From Tetrapyrgos nigripes (taxonomy: Eukaryota; Basidiomycota; Agaricomycetes; Agaricales; Campanellaceae): a stretch of 64,000 nucleotides of DNA. The stretch lies in assembly GCA_013368315.1 (NCBI GenBank), contig JAACJM010000354.1, forward strand, positions 1-64,000, written 5' to 3'. Each line of letters opens with the position of its first letter. Position 1 is the first letter of the stretch. The notes beneath the pieces are model-generated. The model was not told the origin of the DNA. It was given only the letters and a program-made list of their open reading frames with translations, and ran no database searches. Positions 52,828 to 64,000 of the stretch are shown here, one piece after another. The translations under genes were made by a program, and so were the position numbers.

Positions 52828-55552
52828 TCAGGTCTGATACCTAAACTCGGGATGCAGATAACCCAATTCTTCAATTTCCCTCTCCTTCTCCTCAACACTC
52901 TTCCCATCTTCCGTCAGCTGAGTCAATCGATAATCCCTCTCCCCCCTTTCCCTCTTCGCATTCTCCCACTTGATATACACCCACCCTACGACGACGAGTA
53001 TACATCCAAGAGACGTAGTACCGAGGTTGAGAGAGTTACCTTTGTGGTAGTTGGGTGCGTCCGTTGGGAGATAGGTCCATACGCTATAAACCAAACGAAG
53101 ATATGCATGAGGAAGGACAAAGAGGGGGAGGGAGAGAGAGTGAGAGAGAGAGAGGAGTGATGGTGTAAAGGGATAAGGAAATCTTCGACTTACGCGATGA
53201 TAGAACCCAGCGCACCAATACCTAGAATACAATCAACCATTGACCGTAGGGCAAAGGCCACTTTCAATAGAAGACTCACCCGGAATAAGAGCAGTCGCAA
53301 CCGCCCTTACCGTATCGGGCGCTGCATTTCCCGTTCCCCAAGCTAAGAGCATGGGTCCTGTACTACTTCCTCCTATGATAGAAAAGAAACATGCTGCATA
53401 GCTGCGTGTGCCGGGACCATCGTCGAATCGTCGAATAGTATCTGGTTAGCGTTAAATGGTTGCCAAGTAAGTCGAAGAGGTTTACCGAGCATGCCCAGCA
53501 CTAACACTTGTCCCAACCGCAATCCCATACCCCAACACCATCAATAACAACGAAAACAAAATAATCCCTGCTCGATGCCGGATACGAAAGCTTGTATAAG
53601 CACAGAGTATGGCCCAGAGTGCTCCAACGAGGTAGGGTGGGACGGTACGGAGTTGGGATTCGACGGTAGCTGGCAGTGGCAATGGGTACGGGAGTGAAAA
53701 AATATGGTGTTAAGCATCGTTGATGAAGCTGTGCTTCAAGGAGAAAACTTACTGAAGTCACCCACTGGAAAGAAGTGGAAATTTCAGCTCATTTGGCACA
53801 AGCTTTGATAGAAGGATAGCGAAAGAGAGGGAAAATATACGTACGCGTAGCAATCACGGTTGGCATGAATAAACTCAAGCCTTGGAAGGATATGTTTACA
53901 ACTGCGCCAACAGTGCACGATCAGCACTATTATCGATCATCCCCGGAGAGAGACTCACGCAGATAACAGAACGAGCATAGGGTCGTCTACATGTTGATCA
54001 GTAAGTTATACTATACAATTGACTGTTGACCGACTCACAGTAAAACTAAAACTCCTCCATATCAGCCTCCAATTTGTCCTTTCCTTCTTTCCTCCAGTTT
54101 TCATCGTATGAGAGGCTTGATCAGCGTCCAGGCGGGCTATAGCAAGTTTCCTTTCTTCTTCCGTGAATTTGAAGAGTTTTAGTCGATTTATTCGTTGGTT
54201 CAGATTTAGCTTGGATAAATTCGAAGTGTTGGTGGGGTTGATGGGATCGGCAGGATCAGGAGGAAGAATGAAAAGCGAAAGGATGCCTATGATTGTGGTG
54301 ATTATCCCTATACCGCACCATACCGTACCGTCACGAATTATAGCGATAATCCTCGGATATGAGTACTTCGAGCAAGATTAAAGGGTAGAACGCATACGCA
54401 CCCTCAATCAGAAAAATCTTCCTCCACGACTTCACTACACCGAAATCGTTGACACTTAGGAGGCCCGAGGCGAGGAGGCCGCCGACTGACACCGACACGG
54501 AAACATTGGCTCAGACAAAGACAAGGAAAAGGGGAGAAATGGAGAAATGGACACATACAAGCCCCAGCCAACGCAGGCGACAACCCAAAGAATATGCCCA
54601 CTCGGAGAACGAGTTCTGACCGGCGGTAATACTATCCACCCAATCTCATTAGTACGAGGATTCTGGACGCAGTATATATGTGACTCTCACCCTAGCCAAT
54701 AAATAAGTCAACCCACTCAATGTCCCACCCTCAGCCATTCCTAAAAAGACTCTCGTCACCAACAACCCTGCATAGCTATGGACAAAAGCGGTCGAGAGAG
54801 AGACGATGCCGAAAACGAAAACCATAAAGGAAATCCATGGGGACCCGACGGATTTGAGGATGAGGTTTGAGGGGATTTCGCACGCAATGTACTGTTTTGG
54901 GCGTTTTGAACAATTTTGAGCATGTTTTATAGTGTTGAGGAGGTACAGCGCGGATGGGTGTTGTGGCGAAGGGAAAGCACAAAGGAGACTCACAAAAATA
55001 TAAAAAACCGTCAAGGCGATGTTATAATCGAATCCCTTCATTCCGAGGTCTTTTTGGATTCCTACATACACGTACACAGTAGCGGTGTTGGATCACATAG
55101 GAAACTTGAAAGACGGTACACGGTCCACATACCTGCGATGTTGGCGTTTCCTATCGGTGAAGCAATCTGAGTCTCGATGGATGTGCAAGGGAATTAGGAG
55201 TATAAGTACCTATGGCCGTCCTAGAAATAGACTCTGAGTTAGTAACTTTCCAACAGAAACACGAAGACTGGAGACAAAGCATTTCGGAACTCACCTATCA
55301 ATAAAGTTGGCGCAATCTAATAAACACCAAAGCCAAGGGCCCAAGTTCGAGTCAGATTAGACTTCAATTTGTAGAGAAAGAAAAGAAAAACGCACAAATC
55401 AACGCGAACAACGGTAAAATGATCATATCCAACTTCCTAACCAGCTTTCTCTCCGCCTCTGGGTCAATATCTATCCCTGCACTTCGTCCGCCCTTCTCCG
55501 AGTAATTCTCCAAGTCTTTCCTGTCGTGTTCTGAGCTGTTGGTTTTTGACAT
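52828..55552 (-). CDS. MFS transporter, Dal5/allantoate-permease (ACS) type
   Basis: More than ten exons on the minus strand. MSKTNSSEHDRKDLENYS starts at 55552, chosen because it opens the hydrophilic N-tail usual in this family. Then PLFALIYCANFIDR, TAIGNANIAG, QKDLGMKGFDYNIALTVFYI and YIACEIPSNLILKSVGSPW give TM1-TM3 with the ACS signature. RVFLGMAEGGTLSGLTYLL is TM4; LVLRVGIFFGLSPALAGA follows. The central loop is KLFKFTEEERKLAIARLDAD. The second half has FQGLSLFMPTVIAT, IIGGSSTGPMLLAWGTGNAA and NLGTTSLGCILVVVGWVYI. The cytoplasmic tail ends ELGYLHPEFRYQT. Joins stay open throughout, so it looks functional. Substrate (ureides, carboxylates or vitamins in known relatives) cannot be told. 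Its 3' end is duplicated at 3876-4118. Confidence 0.88.
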
Positions 55553-55924
55553 GGCCCTATTGGATGTAGAGCGAGGAAAGGAGCGCAAAGTTCACTGGAT
55601 ATTTTCAACCTTCCTGTCTTTATACCAAAAGAGGACGTCATGTGGGAGGACAGTGTATTGGTCTAAGCTGGAGCATGGGAACGCCTGGGTACGGCGTATC
55701 TGTCGTGTTGGTATCGGTATCGGTATGGGCCATTGGATGTATTTTTGGTCTATTTGCGCTGCTAGGTGGGCGAAAGTCTTAATCTAGTAACTTCACCTGG
55801 ACAAGGTGGGACATGGGCAGACAACGCAGCGGTAGTAATGAGTGAGGGTTTGAAATTGACGTAGCCGTAACCCTAACCTAACCGGAGAAAAGAACCGTCA
55901 CCTGATTGAGACGACGAATAGGCA
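55553..55924. other. intergenic upstream of the MFS gene
   Basis: Contains a GGTATCGGTATCGGTATGGG stretch (55710) whose surroundings recur at 63938-64000. No gene seen. Confidence 0.35.
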
Positions 55925-56129
55925 CCTTGGGCGGCAATGCATATTTGGAAAGATCTTTTGGGCAAACATAAATGACGAATTTATGCTCGGCGCCGGAGCT
56001 ACTCCATATGGCTGTTCGGCCTCAAATCGGTCCCATATGGAATAGACCCGGGTGAGCAAAAATGGCACTGAAAAATCCGAAATTTAAGTTTGCACAGAGA
56101 TCTTTGGAAATATGCAACGCCGCCCAAGG
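55925..56129. mobile_element. 205-bp foldback MITE candidate
   Basis: Ends CCTTGGGCGGCAATGCATAT and, inverted, CCTTGGGCGGCGTTGCATAT; complementarity continues through AAAGATCT for about 32 bases. No clear target duplication. Confidence 0.5.
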
Positions 56130-56513
56130 AAAGGGCCTAGGACTCTGGGCACGCGGCGGCGGCGGCTGCCATGCCAGAAGTTCGTTCGGTTACGGTCCCA
56201 TATAGAGAAATTCCGACTAGCAGAAACTGCACTCAAATATCCGCTGTGAGGCAAATCTAGGTTAACGCGTTCAAGATGGACTAGCAATGGACTGCAATTT
56301 TTGGGAGATGTACATCCTTATTTTTAGTTCATTTTCGAACATTTCGTCGCAAACACAGAGATAGAATAACTTCAAAACAGTCTCACAGACATAGTCAGAT
56401 AGGAGAAAAACAAATCAACGTATCCAGTTCGTAACGGTACGATTCTGTGACTAATTAAGCCTGAAATCCCAGCCCTTCCTCGTCCGTATGTTGTAGCAGC
56501 GCATGCGTGTTCT

Positions 56514-57374
56514 TCAAAAACCAAGAGCAGCGAGCACAAGCCCAAAGGAGATGGATTTAAGGAGAAGGGCGACGTCGACGAGACTGGAATTAATATTTTT
56601 CGGAGAGAATCCGAGTCAATCAGTCATCAGTACACGAACTTTTCCTCATCGAAAATATATAGAATATGTAGTACTTACAGAACAGCCACGAGCTTAAGCA
56701 CACCCGCAAGAAGGAGCTCGACGCCAGTGAGTAGCTTGTTCAAAACCACATCAACAGTAACGAGGAGAGCACCGAGGCCAGGGATGAAAGCACCGGAGAG
56801 GAGGAGTCCGTTGAGAGTTTTGGTGATGTCCTGTGTGGGCATGAGATCGTCAGTGCATCCATCAGAATCGTAAGTCGTTTTAAATCGTGACGTTTTATGA
56901 TACAGTACTTACAGTAACGATAAAAGCAATGATCTTGGCAATCTCATCCTTATCTCCTTTATGTTTCTTATCCTCAGGAAGTTTGTTGAGGTTGTCGTTA
57001 CTGGTGCCAATAGCGGAGGTGAGCTGGTTGATGAGCGGGGTAACGGTAGCGTCGTTGGCGTTTCCGTTTGCTACGAGCGTATCTGTAGGAATAGGAATCA
57101 AAATAAAATGCAAATTTCAGTATCAGAATATTCACGGTGTACATGTAATTAATGGAGGCAAGAGCGAGCAACACATACCGATCTGAGGCAAAATCTGCCC
57201 GACTTGGGATTGTAAATCGGTGAGGATACTTGTGATGTCGGTGTCCTGACGCTTGCCAACAGTGAAGACGTCTGAGCGAGCACCAGCGAAGGCGGCGGGG
57301 TTCGCTGCCACAAAGGTGAAGCTCAGGAAGACAGTGAGCAGGGAGACAAAAGAGATAGCGCGGCTGAAGATCAT
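56514..57374 (-). CDS. small secreted hydrophobic protein, tandem paralogue A
   Basis: Four exons (57374-57179, 57082-56913, 56830-56679, 56583-56514) join in phase to 195 aa. The N-terminus MIFSRAISFVSLLTVFLSFT is a signal peptide with a likely cut near residue 24 (VAA/NP). A dibasic KR follows at about residue 41, a probable Kex2 site, leaving a short propeptide. The mature part has a Gln/Asp/Asn-rich segment, a charged PEDKKHKGDKDE linker, then a very hydrophobic C-terminal half (LLLSGAFIPGLGALLV, LLTGVELLLAGVLKLVAVLL). There is no cysteine, so it is not a hydrophobin. Function unknown; a surface or effector-like protein is possible. The second copy lies 3.6 kb away. Confidence 0.8.
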
Positions 57375-58036
57375 GTTTGACTGATCAAGGCTGAAGCTGG
57401 AGAAGAGCTGAGCGAAGAGCGAGTTGTAGACGACGAATGAAGTCTGATTTTCTTGCTGGATTTTCGTAGGCTTTTATACGTTGCAGGCAGTCGAGCACCG
57501 TCATCGTATGTTCAACTCGAGCACGCCTTTTCTGACCCCATCCTTTCTCATTTTTGCGTTTTATGACGAGGTAGGGATTGTGACGCCACGGTGTATAGTA
57601 TCTCTGGTTCTATTCAGGGGCTCGAGAGGAAGTGAATGCATCGGAGTTTCTGCGTAACGTACTTCGCGCTTCACGTTTTTGACATGCGAAAGTGTCAAAA
57701 CATTAAGTCTTCCATCAACCATCTATTTTGCATCTATTCTTCGTTTGACAGAGGTTTTGAATGCGACAGCTCCACTCCAACGTTTGACGTTACGAAACCG
57801 ACTGGCTGACAGATCGAATACGGTATGTTTGGCCAAGTTGAATCGCAAGTTGGACAAGAATACGACGGAGGGTCGGACATGCGGACTTAGACGACTCTCT
57901 TTGGCAGGTAGACTTAGGTTCAGTTCATGAAGATTGTGCTTATGACGTCTGAGGCTGGCGCTCGAGTCCCTTTATGACGCCAGTAAGGTATATGAATGTG
58001 GACAATATGTGGACTGGATTAGGCGACTCACCTCGT
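57375..58036. other. promoter region and intergenic, part of tandem duplication
   Basis: 57375-57680 resembles 60987-61320 (same signal-peptide gene upstream sequence). No other gene supported. Confidence 0.45.
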
Positions 58037-58873
58037 TCACTCCGTATTCAAATTTCCTGCCCGAACCAAGAATAGTCTATTGGCCCATGAAGTGTGCCAT
58101 CGAAAGTAATCTACTATCTTTGAAGCATCCTTGACACAAGAAGTATTTCGTCCTGTCACCGGTACTTCTCTTCCGTTCTCTCGGATTTTAGCCAGTGATG
58201 TCTGGGCCCAGCAAATACCGCGCATTTCAGATAGCATTACTCCAGAGAACAGGGGTTCCTCGATGGCCAAGAGCTTCATCCTTCGTTTTGCGTCTTTGAG
58301 AAATATGAAGCGAAGGACATGGGTATTAGCACAACGAGAAAGAGCCAGTCGAAAAGATCAGCTCACCTGTACAGCTGGACCTCTTCTGTCTCGATAGAGG
58401 ATAGTGCGTTGTATCCACGAGCCCTTATCTCTTGTTCCGAAGTAGGAAAAATCAGCTCTACTGGCGTTGCAACGCACAATGCACTGTGGTAACCCGTCCA
58501 AACCCCGTCCTTGTTGTATCCAGTCTTGACCTAGCTCCCGATTACTCGTCATCTTGCGTATCGTTTTATTCACGTGCTTGCATATGCCTAGCTCACAGTG
58601 TATGGATTGTGGCTTGCAGCTGAGGGTCGTGTGCTAGCGAAAAAAGGCTTTGCCAGCGAGAGTGTTGAGCACGGTGACGATGTACGATGACGATGACGTA
58701 AGCTTTCTTGGTCCGCTACCATAGTAGTACCACCGCGGTGGCTGGACTCTCGTTACAAGTGTAAAGTCTCCGTTACATGTTTTTGTTTTTACAGCCAGAA
58801 GGTTTCCCAATGTCTCGAATTGCCTCTCTCCCAGACTTCTGCCGAAACTTGGGCCGCGGATCTGCAATGACAT
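58037..58873 (-). pseudogene. possible unrecognised gene
   Basis: Three minus-strand open stretches in a row look protein-like: PRKLTSSSSYIVTVLNTLAG, then DWIQQGRGLDGLPQCIVRC with FGTRDKGSWIQRTILYRD, then RRMKLLAIEEPLFSGVMLSE to AGNLNTE at 58037. A GTGAGC donor near 58375 and an AAAG acceptor near 58308 do not match in phase, and a stop lies between the first two parts. No family recognised. It may be a decayed gene or chance. Confidence 0.25.
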
Positions 58874-59193
58874 ATTCCATGGATGGTGTCATGGATCTGT
58901 GCTTTGAATGATGGAAAAGCTTCCATTTCAGTCCTGGGGACGTTCACTTCTTTTCGGACAAGGGAAATGTGAGCAATCGCGTGGCATAGATACGAAGCCT
59001 TTTCAAGCGGCGACTGTCAACTGTGATGGCATCGATGCCGCCCAGTGCTAAGTTCAAACTTTAGTGTCGGCCAAACGGCAGGTGTCACTGGCTAGCGGTA
59101 AGCAAACATCCGAACCGGTAGGACAACATAGCATAGCCACACCCGCAAAACCGCCGTTGTAAGAATGAATCTCGTAAAAGGTCGTAATCCGGG

Positions 59194-59560
59194 CAGTGTT
59201 CGCTTTTAAGGCCTTAACTGGGGTCTTGAGAATCTTTAAGCCTTAATGGCCTTAAACCCTTAAATTTAAGGGCTTTTTTTAAGGTTTAAGAGGTCCTTGA
59301 TGGATGACTGAGGGAGGAGACACAGGCACTCACAATCGACATGGAGGTATGCAAGCAGCAAAAGCACTCAAAGTATACTGATGCAAAGCTAGCTTCTCTG
59401 CCTCCTTCATCTCCTCTAAGGTTGATAAGCTACCTCTTCCTCCTACCCAGCACTTAGCCGAGGGTTTTCAGTTCGCTTTTAAGCCCTTAAAGACACCCAA
59501 TGGATCTTTTAAGCCTTAAATTTAAGGGGATTAAGGCCTTATGCCTTCAGGAGAACACTG
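59194..59560. mobile_element. hAT-like MITE with AATCCGGG target duplication
   Basis: Starts CAGTGTTCGCTTTTAAGGCC and ends, inverted, CAGTGTTCTCCTGAAGGCAT. AATCCGGG lies on both sides (59186-59193, 59561-59568). The interior is packed with CCTTAA/TTAAGG words. The paralogous segment at 61548-61560 keeps the uninterrupted site (GTAATCCGAGTAAGGGCTTA). 367 bp, non-coding. Confidence 0.8.
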
Positions 59561-60136
59561 AATCCGGGTGAGTGCTTATGCTTATGCTGCGAGTAAGCAC
59601 CAAACAATTGCAAGGAGGCGAGCTCAGAACAGTTCATCGGTCCAGTTTGGATTTTTTGCTTTACAGTCACTTCAACACGACTAGGATATCAAGTACCAGC
59701 ATAGCGCCAAGGGTCTCAAAACCTCACTGCACGTCATTGGATGTCAACTTCAAATAGAATCGTCTCTCGCGGTATTCCATCTCTATGTCAGTCTCGTAAC
59801 ACTGAGGTCATTTCATTTGAAGCATTCTGACGCTTCTTATCTTGTTCTTATCTTGGAATGTGTCACCTAAAAGCACCGGTTCATATTCAGCATGTAACGC
59901 TACTTCTCAGTCCCTGTTCATGAATAGAGCGCTATGCCACTGTTCGAGGCTTGACCTGCGTCGTATGGATGTTTCTTCGTAAAAACAAATATAGAATTCC
60001 TTCAAAAGACACGCATATTCACGTAAGAGAAAAAACAAATCAACGTATACGTATTGAGTGTTCGTACGAGTCTACGACTAAGCATTGAAATCCAGCCCTT
60101 CCTCATTCGTATGTGGCAGCAGCAAGTATATGCTCC

Positions 60137-60986
60137 TCAGAAACCAAGAGCAGCGAGCACTAGCCCGAAGGAAATCGACTTGAGGAGAGCGGCGACATCG
60201 ACGAGACTGGAATTAATATTTTCGGAGAGAATCCGAGTTAGTTCAGTACACGAACTTTTCCTCATCGAAAATATATAGAATATGTAGTACTTACAGAACA
60301 GCCACGAGCTTGAGCACACCCGCAAGAAGGAGCTCGACGCCAGTGAGTAGCTTGTTCAAAACCACATCAACGGTAACGAGGAGAGCACCGAGGCCAGGGA
60401 TGAAAGCACCGGAGAGGAGGAGTCCGTTGAGAGTTTTGGTGATGTCCTGTGTGGGCATGAGGTCGTCAGTGCATCCATCGGAGTCGTAAGTCGTTTTAAA
60501 CCGTGACGTTTTATGATACAGTACTTACAGTAACGATAAAAGCAATGATCTTGGCAATCTCATCCTTATCTCCTTTATGTTTCTTATCCTCAGGAAGTTT
60601 GTTGAGGTTATCGTTACTGGTACCAATAGCGGAGGTGAGCTGGTTGATGAGCGGGGTAACGGTAGCGTCGTTGGCGTTTCCGTTTGCTACGAGCGTATCT
60701 GTAGGAATAGGAATCAAAATAAAATGCAAATTTTAGCATCAGAATATTCACGGGGTACAAATAATAGAGGCAAGAGCGAGCAACACATACCGATCTGAGG
60801 CAAAATCTGCCCGACTTGGGATTGTAAATCGGTGAGGATACTTGTGATGTCGGTGTCCTGACGCTTGCCAACAGTGGAAACGTCTGAACGAGCACCGGTG
60901 AAGGTGACGGGGTTCGCTGCCACAAAGGTGAAGCTCAAGAAGACGGTGAGCAAGGAGACAAAAGAGATAGCGCGGCTGAAGATCAT
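60137..60986 (-). CDS. small secreted hydrophobic protein, tandem paralogue B
   Basis: Same four-exon structure (60986-60791, 60698-60529, 60446-60295, 60206-60137), exon lengths 196, 170, 152 and 70 exactly as in paralogue A, encoding 195 aa. Five residues differ by my reading: three Ala to Val/Thr/Thr just after the signal cut (NPVTFTGAR versus NPAAFAGAR), Phe to Ser before the KR site, and Leu to Ala near the C-terminus. Introns are also nearly identical, so the duplication is recent. Start, signal peptide, KR site and hydrophobic C-half are as in A. Function unknown. Confidence 0.8.
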
Positions 60987-63091
60987 GGTTGACTGATCAA
61001 GGCTGAAGCTGTAGAAGAGCTGAACGAAGGGCGAGTTGTAGACGACGAGAGAAGTCTGACTTTCTTCCCGAATTTTTCGTTGGCTTTTATACGTTGCGGG
61101 CAGTCGAGCAACATCATCCTATGTTCAGCCCAAGCACGCCTTTTCTGATTCCATCGTCTCTCATTTTTGCGTTGTATGACGAGATAAGACTGGCGATGCC
61201 ACACTCTATAGTATGTCTGGTTCTATTCGGGGATCTAGAGGAAGAGATGAATGTTACGTGAATGCATCGGAGTTTCTGCGTAACGTACTTCACGCTACAC
61301 GTTCTTGACATGCGAAAGTGTCAAAACATAAAGTCCTTCTATCAACCTGCTATGCTTCGTTTGACAGAGATTTGATGTTACGAGAGTAGACTGATCGGTA
61401 TGTCCTGCCAAATTGAACGACAACAAGAATCTGAGGGAAGCTGGTTAGACGTGCGGACTCGGCTAGCGGTAAGTAAACATATCCGAACCGGTAGGACGAA
61501 GTCACCCGCAAAGCCGCCGTTGTAAAGAACGAGTCCTTTGAAAGGGCCTCGTAATCCGAGTAAGGGCTTATGCTTATGCTACGAGCAAGAACCAAACAAT
61601 TGCAAGGAGGCGAGCTCAGGACAGTTCATCGATCCAGTTTGGATTTTTTTTTCTCCGCAGTCACTTCAACACGATTCGGATGATGGATATCATGTACGAG
61701 CGTAGCGCCAAGGGGCTCAAAATCTCACTGTGTCACCGTGGACGTCATTGGATCTCTATCAATCTCGTAACGCTGAGGTCATTTTATTTGGAGCATTCTG
61801 ACAGTTCTTATCTTGGAATATATGTTACCCAAAAGCACCAGTTCATATTCAGCGTGCAGCTCTACTTCTGACCCTGTTGATAAATAGAGCTCTATGCGAC
61901 TGACTGCTCAGCTAGTATGCCTCGCCATAATACGCAAGAATGAGAGAGAATGGAGTCAGAAAGGGCGTACCAGGCTCGAACTTGAATATACAAAGACATT
62001 GGTCGACGTCCTCAGAGTACGTCATACTGTAGAAGCCCACAAGACGGCCCCAGAAAACTTTTTTCTCCAAAGTCATTCGATAAGTACTCGGTTTCAGCCT
62101 AACGCCGATCTGCAACCTTGACCAGTAGTACCAATACTTGGACGAATATGATGGGTCCGCTGTGCCACCTCCGAGTCTTTCCCTGCTTACCGCCTTCACT
62201 AGGTTCACTTTGGTGGCGTGGCAGGGACCTTCGTTGCCTTCGCCCGTCCTTGCTCAGATGCAGGAATTGATAATAAGACATCCAAAATGTGAGTCCTCGT
62301 CGATTTGCGATCCCAGGTCGACCATTCAGAGCATATAGTGCCGGTGAAGTGCCGGTGAAGGGCAGTCGTATTCTATCTATGTTGGCATTGGCACTGAGGT
62401 GATTTCATTTAGGGTTGATTTAGGGTCTTCTTCGGAGTTATGGACAGTTCTCATTTTGGTATGTATGCATGTGTCACCCATAGCCAAGCGACAGCACCCA
62501 TTCCGAGTTCAAGATCATTCAGCTCTACTAGTGCCTTATTAATAGTACTCCTCGGTCCCGGGTTCTGAATAGAGCGTTTTACGGCGCGTTGTCACTCAAC
62601 CACTACATAGTGTGCCGCCTGGTCATTTCAATGGTCATAATATGCAAAAATGTGAGAGGATATCGAACTAGTAGGATCCAGATGGGCGAGAGCTGATAGA
62701 ACAAAGTTTCTGGACATCGGCTCAACATTAGATGAGATAGGAAGTTTTCATGCAAATGTTTAATGGGATGAGAAAAAATATAGACAAAATGTACAGAAAA
62801 GTAGCGATGAGTAGCGATGAGATGATGATAGAAGCGAGAAAGGGATGACGCATCGCGTAGTAAGATGTTTGCTGCACATGGATGCGCATATGCAGAGTAC
62901 GATGCGTAACCAACGCCTGAAATGAGACCGGCATTGAGATCGACAAGGGGAAGCGAGAAGACAGTTGACTTCCAGAGAATTCACAAGGAAAATACCATGA
63001 GAAATGAGACGAAACGAGACGAGACAAGGAACCATTATCTAGAGCCGTGTCAATCAAGTTGGGTGTAGGAAATATTGAAGGCCTATTCCAT
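60987..63091. other. duplicated flank and intergenic
   Basis: 60987-61320 mirrors the promoter side of paralogue A, and 61463-61740 mirrors 59090-59760 without the hAT MITE. From 61750 on nothing is recognised; short ORFs have no family signature. Confidence 0.4.
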
Positions 63092-63879
63092 GCCTATTCG
63101 GCTGCCAAGGGTCTTTCAAAAACATCATACGAGGGAAATGCGGGCCATCGCTGCGCGTGGCACGATAACGAGGCCCAAATTTGGTGTAAACACTGTGAGG
63201 AGACTGGCATGGTGTGAATTTTGCCAACTAAATCGAAGACCCAGGACAATATAGCAATTGCCGAAATCAGGATCGGAATGAAAAGATAACCGAGCCGGTG
63301 GACGATTTCAGCGTCAAACGGCGGGTTTGTAAGAACGTTGTAAGGACAAGTCGCTTCAAAGAGCCTCTTAATTTCGCCTTTTATGGTGTAGATTAAGTTT
63401 GTCACCTTAGTTTCTTCTAGGAAGACTCTGAAAAACCCTGGGTGTTCGGATGAGCATTCCACTATCAAGAACTATCTACTCTGAAAAATCAGATAAGTGA
63501 TGCCTATTCGGTATCCTTCATCAGTACCTTAGCCACAGGTAGATTGTTCTTCAATGTTCATGCGGTCAACGTGGTCTTCATGGAGCTCGTCTACCCAGGC
63601 AGTATCAGTCAAAGCAGAGGTATGATAAGGCTGAGCATTATATCTGTTGTAGTTAGGCAAGTGAACAACACTAACGGTGGCAGTCACCGCAACAACCGTT
63701 GTTATTAAAGCAGAGCGGTGGCAGTGTGAATCAGTGGAAAAGATCTGGTTGTCTGTGAGGGACCGGTGGAGGATATGCGCCGCGGGGTTGGCACGGCCAC
63801 ACGGGGCGGCTAATTCTGCCATGTCTACAGGCAGTTGGGCGATTTACGTTTCTGGAAAAACCTTGGCAGCCGAATAGGC
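63092..63879. mobile_element. foldback element with GCCTATTCGGCTGCC ends
   Basis: Left GCCTATTCGGCTGCCAAGG and right CCTTGGCAGCCGAATAGGC are exact reverse complements, 790 bp apart. Inside, 63118-63179 matches the GGGCCTCGT foldback sequence at 47340-47394 in inverse. No clear target duplication and no transposase. Confidence 0.5.
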
Positions 63880-63937
63880 TCTGAATGTTCAATGTAAAAA
63901 GAAAAACAAGATGTCATTGCTGATGACCCGACAGTTT

Positions 63938-64000
63938 GCTTAGTCGTGTTGGTATCGGTATTAGTACTTTTGGGCCATTGGGTGCATTTTTGGTGTATTT
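63938..64000 (+). repeat. repeat shared with 55698-55755
   Basis: CGTGTTGGTATCGGTAT and GGGCCATTGG(A/G)TG(T/C)ATTTTTGG occur in the same order at both loci. It runs to the window edge. Confidence 0.5.

Noticed and set aside
55868..55886. Telomere-like CCCTAACCTAACC
   Set aside because: Only two imperfect units; no array, and no sign of a chromosome end.
62728..63057. Ser/Phe-rich open frames on the minus strand (109 and 91 codons)
   Set aside because: Two overlapping frames of low-complexity sequence; neither shows a family motif or splice continuation.

Overview
The window looks like a transposon-rich chromosome segment of a filamentous basidiomycete, probably an Agaricomycete. Genes have many introns of about 50-60 bases with GT(A/G)(A/T)GT donors and CAG/TAG acceptors. 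The recognisable host genes are an IML2/TTC39-type protein, a Dal5-type MFS permease, two multi-pass membrane proteins and two small secreted proteins. Retroelements are Ty1/copia, chromodomain Ty3/gypsy and a LINE, all typical of such genomes. Roughly half the window is mobile DNA. No rRNA gene, convincing tRNA gene or CRISPR array was seen.

Layout. 1-2.4 kb: 3' part of an IML2-like gene (+). 2.9-4.3 kb: a broken unrecognised gene, then a chimera of duplicated 3' ends of the MFS and IML2 genes. 6.1-7.1 kb: an intact 299-aa membrane protein (-) with two palindromes upstream. 8.1-8.7 kb: second copy of the unrecognised gene. 8.75-12.94 kb: two copies of one DNA transposon, one inserted in the other in inverse orientation, each hit by a further transposon. 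14.3-29.5 kb: a three-level nest in which an old solo LTR was hit by a gypsy chromovirus, which was hit by a copia element; each level has its own 5-bp target duplication. 30-33 kb: dispersed repeats. 33.6-37.4 kb: decayed LINE carrying two solo LTRs. 38.4-39.5 kb: another solo LTR and a tRNA-like SINE head. 39.75-45.6 kb: second copia copy with an internal deletion. 45.9-48.2 kb: a partial segmental duplication and small foldback elements. 48.3-49.8 kb: a 7-TM-type gene (+). 50.7-52.8 kb: dispersed repeats. 52.8-55.55 kb: an apparently intact MFS permease (-). 56.5-61.0 kb: tandem duplication of a 195-aa secreted protein gene (-), with a hAT-like MITE whose empty site survives in the other duplicate. 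61-64 kb: non-coding sequence with a foldback element.

The host genes do not form an evident pathway or cluster. The main content is the insertion history, readable from target-site duplications. Points worth following: a copia family that appears to prime from an internal half of initiator tRNA-Met and has no CCHC knuckle; a chromovirus with extra ORFs on both sides of gag-pol; the nested inverted DNA-transposon pair; and secreted paralogues whose amino-acid changes concentrate in the short propeptide. Exon joins were worked out by eye from splice consensus and reading phase.
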